Positions 52,201 through 61,682 of a stretch of 64,000 bases of DNA are shown in pieces. Position 1 is the first letter of the stretch; every line of letters begins with the position of its first letter. The stretch is from Deuterostichococcus epilithicus (lineage: Eukaryota; Chlorophyta; Trebouxiophyceae; Prasiolales; Stichococcaceae), in NCBI GenBank assembly GCA_033439295.1, contig JAVTLE010000005.1, positions 2,592,501 to 2,656,500 on the forward strand. The letters are read 5' to 3'. A model generated the notes under the pieces. It made no database searches. It had not been told where the DNA came from and was given only the letters and a program-made list of their open reading frames with translations. A program made the position numbers and the translations under genes.

Positions 52201-55154
52201 CGCGCTGCTGAGCCTGGGGGTGCGCGCCGCCGGCAATGCAGCCGCCGCGGCGTTTGGGGCGCCCGCCCGCACGGACTGTGGCGCCGCCGCCAAGCCCATC
52301 GCGGTGCCGCAGGGCGTGGCCAGCAGCCGGCCGCGGGCGCCCGGCGCCGCATTGGAGCGGCCGGGGGCGATGCAGGCGGCGACGCAGGACACGAGCACCA
52401 GAGGCGTCACAGGCGGCGCCGCAAGCGCAGGGCGCGAAGCGAGTAAAAGGCCAGCAGTGCCGGTGCAGTCCCCCAAGCGCCTTACACGCGCGGCCGCCAG
52501 AGCCGCGTCCACGGCATCTGGCGCCGGCGCGGCGGCTGCGCCGTCTGACGGCGCGCCTGCTGGCGAGCAGGCAGGTCAGGACCCTGCCGACTGTGCCGCG
52601 CAACCTGAGGCCCCAGACGCCGCGCCCACATCTGGCGCCCAGGCAGCGGCAGCCGACGGCTCGGCGCCGCCGAACAGCAGCGGAGCCGCCGCCTCGGCTG
52701 CCGAGAGCACGCCTGCCGCGAGCGGGTCTGCAGGGCTGGGCGCCGTTGGGCGGGCGGCCACGCAGCCGTCTGCACTCTCGGTCGCCGCGGATCGGGGCTG
52801 CGCCTACGACCTGTGGCAGCTGGGCTGCTTCCGGGTGGTGGTGCGAGGCCACGAGGCGGGCTCGCTGCTGGACTCAGGCCGCCCGGCGCTGCTGCTGCGT
52901 GCCAAGATGGAGTACATGCCCAAACAGGGCATGGAGGCGGTGAGGCCGTTCCTTGCATCCCTGACTGCCGTCGGAGCTTCCAGGGTCGCGACAACACATG
53001 TCGCGTTCAGGGTCTGAGTGTGGGTGTGGGTTTGGGGTTGATGCTGGTGGCAACCGCCAGGATGAGCGGCACATCAGATGGTCTGCTAGTTAGGGAGCGC
53101 CAACACAGTTCGGAGCTGCCCTCCCGACTCAGGGCCATGCTGGTGAGCACACCTGGTGGCGCAGGTGACGGCGATCGAGGCGGCGCGGCGGTGGGCGGCG
53201 CTGCAGCTGCGGCCCGATGCGGCGCTCATGGTCGGACGAGTGGCGGTGGAAACCAGCGAGCTGCTGCGGGTGGAGCTGCTCAGGTGCTGCAAATGTCACC
53301 CGAAAATGAGGCAGAGCAGTCCATCATCGCCCTTGCTTTGGTCAGCACCGCTCTGCGGCCGCGAGCTTGTGCAGCCTGCTGCGTGCGCCTGCCGGCGGGT
53401 GCTTGCAGGTCCTGTGCATCGCAGCAACGCAACGGAGCCGCATGCAACGTCCAGCCGGAAATATCCATTCGTTTATCCATACGGCCGCGGGGCCTATGGC
53501 TGGGAGCCCGCTTGCACAGGCCGAACCAGGCAATCGGATCCATGCGCCGTGCGCAAATAAACCTGCTGTTGGTACCATGCACACCTCAGATGTCATGTTC
53601 GTTGGCACAACACTTGTATTTAGATGTGGTTCGCATACGAGACTGCGCTGCCCCCGCAGGCTGGCGGACGTGTTGGCGCAGGTGGAGGAGACGGGCTTCA
53701 GGCCGGTGCACGCCTACCGCCTGGCGTCTGCGCTGCTGGAGCCGCTGTCGGAGGCGCCGCCCGGCAGGTGTGCATCAATTAGGTTTAAGGGTCTTAGAGA
53801 TTCGCAACTCGGCTCCCGCGTCATGACCTTGCAGTCGTCGCGGTCGGGCCAGAGCTGCGTGCCGCGCTGCCGGCCTGCAACACGCTTGCAGCCGTCTTCT
53901 CGTCCGGAACATGGCCAGCACTTCAAGTACAATTCGTGCAGGCGGCAGCAGCGTTGCCGAATTCTGTTCCTCGTCCCGGATCGAAGGTGTCTGACCCGCA
54001 CCTCCACTGCAGGTACCTGCTGGCGCACGCGCCCAATGCCGACAGCGTGACCTGCTTCCGCGCACTGCCGCCCGAGCTGGACCTGCCTGAGGTGTAGCGC
54101 CCGGCCGATGACAAACAATGACAAGCAGTGACCTCCCATCCTCAGAAACAGGGCTGCATTCCCTGCTGCATTCCCACACTCGTCGAGCTTGCGCATTGCA
54201 AACACGTTGTGCTGAAAACGAAGAGTGAACATTGCCGAGGCAGTTCGACCCGCAGCGACCTTGACGAATACTCAATGCGCTCAGCATGGGATAACATGTT
54301 CAAGCAGGGATCCAACAGCTGACATTCGTGCATTTGCTTACAGGTGCGTGCGCAGCCGCTGCCATGCGCCGGCGCGCAGCCGGCTATCGTGTACGATCTG
54401 CACGCGGCGCACACTGCCTCTGGCACGACGGACGTGCAGGCGCTGCCGTTCGTGCCGCCCGAGTGGCGGCCCTTCAACCCGCACGTGCCGCAGATCCCGG
54501 GCACCTTCCCGGTGTGGCGCTTCTGCCTGTTGGTCCGCTCCACTGTCGTGCCGCGCTCCGGATCGGACAGCGGCCTTGCGGCGTTGGGTCATGCTGCCTG
54601 TGCACCCGGCCGCATGCATGTGCAGGCGCATGCCCCAGTGCAGTCGAGAGTAAAGGAGCCGCACTCGCGCTCATTCGAGTGTGAGAAGCTGAAATGCGCG
54701 CGGACCTGTATGCACAAAGGTGCGGGTGCGTGGCGCGCCAAAGCCGGGGGCGCGGGGGCCGGATGAGGAAGCCAAGGCCAAGCGGCGGCTGCGCAAGCTC
54801 CTACCCAGCGCCTGGGCGCACCTCGGCGTCGGCGGCGACTGGGACGCCTCCGCTGCCGGCGGCGGCGGTGAGCGATTGATTGCGGCATCATCGAGTTCAG
54901 GCATGCTAGATACACCAGCCGGGTGCGGAAGATGTTGCATGCCGTTGGATCATTGATGTCCCGACTAGCAGCAGGGAGGCGTGGAAGCGGCGGCGCGCGT
55001 GCCAGCGCGCAGTGCATCAGGACACCCACTGCAAGCAACGACGAAAGCAGTTTTCATCACGTGAGCAGGTGGTGCCACCAGCGGCGCGGCAGGTGGCTTC
55101 TCACGGGAGGAGTACGCTCGGGCGCTGGCGGAGGAGGATGCTGAAGAGATCTGA
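49205..55154 (+). CDS. ICE2: Little elongation complex subunit 2-like (NARG2/ICE2) protein
   Basis: In animals ICE2 with ICE1 and ELL supports RNA polymerase II transcription of small nuclear RNA genes. The N-terminal exon (MSDRDLLELPCSVPWGAPPA, then GVLFTPEAFTRYSV) resembles the family's short FFT..Y..YS segment. A long Ala/Pro-rich, basic region follows, with conserved islands such as RVRNFPRLYRLHKTIPLPG. The C-terminal NARG2-type domain is in exons from about 52790. Its landmarks are AYDLWQLGCFRVVVRGHEAG, EAARRWAALQLRPDAALMVG, GRYLLAHAPNADSVTCFRAL, AIVYDLHAAHTASGTTDVQA and EWRPFNPHVPQIPGTFPV. The last exon encodes GFSREEYARALAEEDAEEI. The assignment rests on remembered domain features (LWxxGxxRxxVR, GRYLL, YDLHAAH, FPxTFP), so a search is advisable. 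Confidence 0.72.
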
Positions 55155-55705
55155 TGGCAGCAGGGTTGCTTGCTGCCTGCTGGATGACTAGTCGGCCTGC
55201 TCCCGGTGTCAGAAAGCTGCTCTGCTCGACGAGAAGTGTCGAGGTTTCGGGCTGCATCCCGATCGTGTTCTGAGGAAGAAAAGAACTTCACCCGTTGGCG
55301 GTTTGACATGGAGACCTGCCTGCTTCCGTCAGTGCAATATCCAGTGTGCTTTTTCATCACATCGAGCCTTGCTCTCGCCTTCCTACCTGCTTGCAATCAT
55401 CTGCTGTCCAACCCGCACCAATGTGCATTGCAATCTGCACAATCCGTGCAGTCCCCTCGTTCCTCAACTGTGGCGCTGCGATTCAATCTACACTGTATTG
55501 TCACCCACAAAATTGTGCCGTCGCATGCCGACAACAAGATGCCCTTAATCACGGCTGCTGTTCGAATCTGGAATCAGACATAGTTCACGATGGTGTCTAA
55601 GTCTCGTCTGGCATTTCAGTTCACTGCAGCCTGCCATGCGCCGCCCTGCGTTCTCTTCCACTGTCCAACTGTCTGATCTGACCGCTGCAGAATTTTTCAA
55701 ATCCC
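55155..55705. other. Convergent 3' flanks of ICE2-like and GH9-like genes
   Basis: About 550 bp between stop codons, lower in GC than the exons. No gene recognised. Confidence 0.45.
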
Positions 55706-58700
55706 CTAAATCGCCAGCGCCAGGCACGCCGTCGCAACTGCCGAGGCGGCAAGCAGGGCGAGCGGGTCGCCGGTGCCGTGGGCCGCGCCCTGCGGCGCAG
55801 GCGCGGGGGCATCGGCAGGGCTGCCGCTGGTTTTTGCGCCCGCGGCAGCGCCTGCGGCCGCGGCGGACGAGCTGCCAGTGCTGGGGGCGCCGGCGGAGGT
55901 GGCGCCGCCAGGCGCGGCCGCCGGCGCCAGCACCTCACCAGCGATCGACGGCGCGCTGGCGGAGTCTGGGCTGGCGGCGACGACGCCGGGGGCGGGGGTG
56001 GCGGCAGCGTCAGGGGCGGCGGCGGCGTCGGGGCCGGCCGCTGTTGCGTTTGCCGCGCCGGCGGCAATGGCGGCGCGTGTCGGCCTCTTCGTGGGGCTGC
56101 GCGTGGGGCGGGCGTTGATGGATGGCGACAGGCCTGTATGGGGATGGCGAAAGAGAAACAATCAGACAAGCCAAGCACCATCAGAAACAGCATAGGTTCA
56201 TGTATGATGGTGAAACGCCGCGCGCACCGTTCGGTCTCCATGCACAGCGCCACCAGAGCTTATCACGTTTTGAGGGCGGACAAGCCCTGTGAGCACGGAA
56301 TGCTACAGCCCCGCACCGAGGCACTCTGCCGTGTTGTTGATGGACTTGGCAGTCACTGTTGCGTTCGGGTGCGTCCAGCCCAGGTCGAGGCCGCAGTCGT
56401 CCTGCTCGGCCTGGTTGGTCGTGAAGTACTCGCTGAGGCCTGCCAGCGCGCCTGTGATGCCGGTCACGCCATCTGCACGCACACACATCCCAATGTCATT
56501 TGATGATATCTTTTTCGAGTGCATTTCCAGTGTTTTTGTAGGGTTTTAAGTCAACGACATGCAACGGCAGTGCTTCTGACGTGTGGCACGAGTTGTCATC
56601 ACAGCGGTCTACAATCGGCCATTGCAGTTAGGCTGAGGGGTGCGCGCGCAGAAGCTCACCTGTGGTGGACTCTGCATACCTGCAGGATGCGGTAACGATT
56701 GTCAGCCGCCCATCAGGATTTTGCTGACCTCCGCGCCATGCTGCAAGCACTCGTCCGCAGGCAGCAGCAGGCTTGCCAAAAAGCACTACTCACGTGAAAT
56801 CCTTCCTGGACACCACCAGGTTGTCGTCCTTCAGTGGCGCGCCGAACAGAGCACCGTACGCGATGAACCTCTGCGGAGTGGCGGATCCTGCGGCCGGCAG
56901 CAGCAACAAGTCGACTTGCTGCAGACAGAGGCCGAGCTGTAGGTACTCTGCTCCTGCAGGACCGAGGTGCTGCTTCACCATTGTCTCGGGACTGAACAGT
57001 GTCAGATTGCTCAGCAGATGTTCACGTCACGCCAAGCACTGAGTGTTGTAAAGTGACAGCGAGTCGCAATCAGGTTTCAGGTTTCAGATGGGTGGCAAAT
57101 CTTAGATGTTGAAAAACAGCCGGGTGATTTTGGCAGACGCACCCTCCATGTCGAACTTGGACGCCTGTGCGGTGAGCAGGTTCTTGAAGGACCCGCTCGT
57201 CTGCTGCGCCGTCCAGTTGGCGTAGATGGTCACGCCGCGCAGCTCCCAGTCGATGTAGCTGTTGTATGAGGGCTTGTGCCACAGGTACTGCGGGTAGTTG
57301 TCTCCGTAGCCGATCAGCCAGCTGAAGAAAGAACAAGACAGGATTTCAGCGGCGAGGCAACATGGAGCTCGGCGTGTGTCGAGGATGATTTGTGTAGGTG
57401 TTCGGGGCGACGACAATGATGCCACCGCCCTTCCAGCATGTAGACCTTGGCTGCAGTGACAGTGGCTGGCTGCACATGGCTGTCGACATGGCGCACACAC
57501 ACCAGGGGGGCCTCCCTGCTGTGTCTGCCTTTGCACACAAGGAGTGGGTCGCCAAACTTATAACATAACATACAGATGATGAAGAACCATGTCTTATGTA
57601 TCAATACATAGCTGGCTCTCGCAAGTCACACCTGCGGCCGGAGTCGCCGAGGATGTAATCGACCTGGTACTTTGCATAGTTGAACAGCTGGCCGGCGTAG
57701 GCGGCGTCGCCGCCGTCGGCGCGCAGCTGCTTCGACTCGATGAGCGCGAGCATGGCCGCCTGCGGACGCGGCACGGCGACTGGTCAAGGAGTTTGGCAAC
57801 AGACATGCAGCTCAGAAGCAATGACGCGTGTGCTGCGTGGTTCAGGTCGTGGGTGCTGGCACAATCAAAACCTGTCTAATGCTGGGAGCAAGGGGCATTG
57901 GACAGCGCAGGTGTCTCGTGGCTCACCTGGCTTGTCGGTCGCAGGGCGCCCCAGTGGTACGGGTACGCCAGGCCGCGGGGGGTGTGCCTGGTGTGCAAGA
58001 CAGCCGCATGATGAGTTGCAGCGCACGGGTGTGACGGCACCGATGGCATGTGCGCGGCACCCTCTCTGGCAGTGTTGCGCAAACGCACAGAGGTCAGTGT
58101 TCAGTTCAAGCCTGTCTGCGAGGCTCGCAGCCCGCAGTCCACAGGTTGCTTGATGTGTGTACAAGGGGCGGAAGGAGGGGCGCACGGGATGGTCTGCTGC
58201 AGGTACAGGTCGAAGAACTGCTTGGCATTGGCCTGGTAGTCGGCGGCGTTTGTCGGATCGATCCCACCCATCAGCACATTAAGGCCCGGCCCCTTCTCGC
58301 CGGTCTCAAAGCTGTATCCCGGTTGCGACACCTGCAGCGCAAGGCGAGGCAACGCGCTCGACTCGGGCCTGCGACTGCCGCGTGAGGGCTGCCACGCCCT
58401 ACAGCACTGGCCTCATCGACGCAGCTGACAGGGAAGGGGCAGGTGCGACAGCAGCAGCTCTTGACAGGTTAGAACCTCGCGCGCAAGCCGGGCAGCGCCT
58501 TGAAAACCTGTGTTGGAATGCGCAACTTCAGTGCGCCTAACATGGGATGCGGCGCACCATCGCATAATACTTTTTGGCATCCTGCAGGTATGAGGCAGTG
58601 TTGGTAGCCTTGTACAGCCACGCCGCGGCCCATGCCAGCTCGTCGACGTAGCCTGTCGACTTGTACAGCATCTGCATTCTCACCACAGCCAGCATTGAGC

Positions 58701-61178
58701 CGCATGCTGATAGCACCAAGAGTGCTTCGCCGCAAAGTTACATGCGTTGAGCATCGAAACCATCCATGCAATTGATCGTTTGGTACAGTCAAACAAAGGA
58801 AGAAAGCTGACAAGGCTGTGAGGCACACGCACCCCGTGCTGCGCCAGGCACGGGTCCGTGGCATTCTGGTAGCTGCCTGGGTTCGTTGAGGCGAAGGTGT
58901 ATAGCTGCTTCGCATGCGTCAGGTATGTCGCATACTGGTCTGAATTGCCGCTGCTGTGGTTTGTCAGCACGATGTAAGCCGCCGCCAGGCCCGCTGCGGC
59001 TTCGCCGGCAATCTCGGAGCCTGCACTGTGCCGTGTGAAGGTGTCAGCACAGCGATGATCATCAGACAAAGCACGGTGTGCAGTGCACAGGTTGATGATG
59101 TTATGCAAGTAAAGCAGCAGTTCCTGGGACAGGCAGCTCGTCGGGAGTTCGAAGGGTCTATGGACTGCTCTCCTCCTACACACCGGGCTGCGCGGCATTG
59201 ATGTAGCAGGAGGGGCGGCTCTTCACGTAGGTAGCATACTCCTCCAAGGGGCCGTAGTAGTTGAAGTCCAGAGTGGAGTTGCCGACGACTGCAGATGAAG
59301 ACAGAGGTACCATCAGTAGGAATCGGAAGCATTCAACTAGGCAGAATGCACAATGCCTGCCTGCTGCAAAGCACACCGCTGCGTTGACAAGCTTGCTGAT
59401 GTGGACAGCCTGAGAGCGCCATTAGCAACGTAGAGGCACCCACCTGCCACGAACTGGTTGGGCGCAGAGTGCGCCGCCACAAGGTAGTCGGCGCCCCATT
59501 TGGTGGCATTCAGAGCATTCGCCAGGTCGCCGGATTTGGTGAACCCCTCGGGGAAGCTGTCGATGGACCAGCCCAGCATCGTCACCTGCAACGTGTTGTG
59601 CAAGCTCATGTCCCAGACACACAACACACCGTGCCGCCAGTTCAGGACTGCAGAGAGCTCCGCGAACAGTGGCATGCAGTGTTGGCAGCATCTGGAGAGG
59701 TGCCGTCAAGTGATAGGGCAAGCAATCCGAGGGGTGTGCCCACCAGGAAGGCCTCCACGAGGCCCAGCTTCAGAAAACTGCCGCCCGCCTCGTAGTATCC
59801 GCCGCTGACGTCCTCGCCGTCGGGGCCCACGCAGTCCGAGCAGGAGTCGCTGCGCCTGCAGTTTGCAGTTGCATTTGCAGCTTGGGTGACGCTGGAGTTT
59901 TCACACAAATTGCGCTGCTTGCAAGAAACCTCATTGTGGATTCGATAGCCGCCAGCTCGTAGGGCGCCGCCAATCAGTTTCCCACCCACGCAGTGGACTT
60001 GCATACCGGATGGCCGCACAAACCATGGCGCATCCGGCAAACAGGCGCAGGAGCCAGTGTGCCGCACCAGGCGAGGCGCTGTCGGTCGAGCACACCAGAG
60101 CGCATGGACTCGAAGAAAATCAGAGTCTTGTGCAGGCCCTCGGTGTAGCTGTACTTGGCGGAGCCGACCGCCGGCAGTGCTGTCTTTGCAGCCGCAGCCG
60201 TCACGCCTATTCCGCACCGCATGAGTGCAAGCGTGAGCATTGAGTGCGGTCGTCCTGTTACAATCACTGTCACGATCGAGCAGGTACACAATAAGCGCTA
60301 ATCGGCACCAACTGACCTCCAACGGCTGAGGCGGCAGGCGGAGTCGCGTAGAAAGTACCATTGGGATTGTAGAAGCAAACTCCAGGCGTCTGTAAGGTGC
60401 GAACTTACGTTAGCAGGGCCAACACGTGTACATAGAACAACAATGCCACACAATGACGCACACGATGTGTGATTGCTAGCTCTTAAGATCATTCGCCCAC
60501 CTGTGGGCAGCTGTAGCCGCCGCAGTCCGCGTCGCACTTGTCCGTCCAAGTGAGGCCGAATGCGCACACCGGCTCATAGGCCGCATCTCCGCACTGGCAG
60601 TCTGCGCTTGAAGCTCACAAGCCAGCTTGATATACCTGTAGATCGTTCCATACTCGTGACCACTGTGCACCCCTAATGCATCCTTGTGTGCTCCCACGAG
60701 GCCTCATGCTTACCGCCTGGCTGGATGTCGCAGACGGGGCACTGGCCATCGCTCACGATCAGGACATTGGCACACTTGGCCACGCACTCGTTTCCGTAAG
60801 TCACAAGGTCTCCTCCGCACACCGGCTCATCCGTTGTGGGCGTATCTGAACAGTCGCACGCTGCACGGCAAGAGGTTCGGATTGTGCAGATGCATCAATC
60901 ACCATCTGAACAGATAATCATCATCTGAACAGTCGCACGTTGCACGGCAAGAGGTTCGGATTGTGCAGATGAACTAATCACCGACAAAGGCTAATTTTCA
61001 CGCCAGAGAGCAGGCAATGTATGTTCGCCGCATCTTTTTGCTACAAGGCTACGATTGGCCACTCACGTCCCGTAGGATTGGGCAGACGGCTTCCGGTCGG
61101 AAGCGCGAGGCGGCCTCTTTGACACAGTGTCGGTGCTGCTGCAGCCAGCAGCAGCACCAGGACCAACGCGGTCCTCAT
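55706..61178 (-). CDS. GH9-like secreted protein with Kazal-like repeats and GPI-like tail
   Basis: Related to family 9 endoglucanases. The start at 61178 gives a signal peptide (MRTALVLVLLLAAAAPTLC), exon 1 ending at 61067. Exon 2 from 60860 encodes a Kazal-like module (TTDEPVCGGDLVTYGNECVA, then KCANVLIVSDGQCPVC), followed by a second Cys-rich module (EPVCAFGLTWTDKCDADCGG). GH9 features follow: YSYTEGLHKTLIFFESMRSG, EDVSGGYYEAGGSFLKLGLV, LANALNATKWGADYLVAAHS, SEIAGEAAAGLAAAYIVLTN, VDELAWAAAWLYKATNTASY, RADGGDAAYAGQLFNYAKYQ, and DGVTGITGALAGLSEYF near the end. A 20-nt exon (56660-56679) encodes YAESTT. The tail is a long Ala/Pro/Ser linker ending ALLAASAVATACLALAI, as in GPI-anchored or membrane-tethered wall proteins. 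The usual catalytic DAGD reads EAGG, so activity is doubtful. Confidence 0.82.
56660..56679 (-). other. 20-nt microexon of the GH9-like gene
   Basis: Flanked by CCTGCAG upstream and GTGAGC downstream on the minus strand. The preceding exon ends in phase 2 (...AAGGATTTCAC|) and the following one starts with ATGGCGTGACC, so the microexon restores frame and supplies YAESTT. Its Glu aligns with the catalytic acid of the family's NE(V/I/P)A..YN motif just before GALAGL. Confidence 0.7.
60844..60982. repeat. Tandem duplication across an intron/exon border of the GH9-like gene
   Basis: Two 60-bp units (60844-60903 and 60923-60982, period 79) are nearly identical. The lower-coordinate copy contains the working 3' splice site and first 17 nt of exon 2; in the other copy the acceptor CAG is CAA on the minus strand, so it is intronic. 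Confidence 0.85.
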
Positions 61179-61682
61179 TCCACAGTCAGGTCGCCCCTTT
61201 GGACTATGGCAAATGGCCTGCAGCGTCACACAGGCACTTTGATCTAGGGCCGTCGCCCTCTGGCGGCAGTGTCGCCAGAAGCAATCGTCCCGCATGAAGG
61301 CACCGTTCGAACTAGCTCGGATCTGGCACTCACTGATATCTCAAGGCGAGCTTCGTACTGCAGTCAGCCTGGAGATCATGCGAGAGTGTCTGCACCTGGT
61401 GTTTGTTTCCGTCTGCACTCCACGAGGTCGCCTTCGGGCCACTTCTCTACCCTGCACCCGCCAGCCTCCAGGATGACCACCAACACCTTCGTGACAACGT
61501 CGCTTGCAACGTTTTCTGCTCATGCATTCACCTCCAGAATTTCTCTCTTGACCGCAGATCTCCACCGAAGCTGCCATGTGTCGTTAGTCATTGCTGCGTC
61601 CAGTACTTCCACCCGGTCACTGAGGCAGAAGCCAACAGCTTCTGGCATGCAAGAATTGTCAAGTTCATATCAAGGATCGGCC
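61179..61682. promoter_or_regulatory. Divergent promoter region GH9-like/LTN1
   Basis: About 504 bp between opposite start codons. No specific element assigned. Confidence 0.4.

Noticed and set aside
55540-55590. TTCGAATC resembling a tRNA T-loop
   Set aside because: No acceptor stem, D arm or anticodon arm can be built around it.
60900-60935. ATGATGA and CTGA-like boxes in the GH9-like intron, considered as another snoRNA
   Set aside because: Spacing is far too short and no terminal stem exists; the motifs belong to the tandem duplication.
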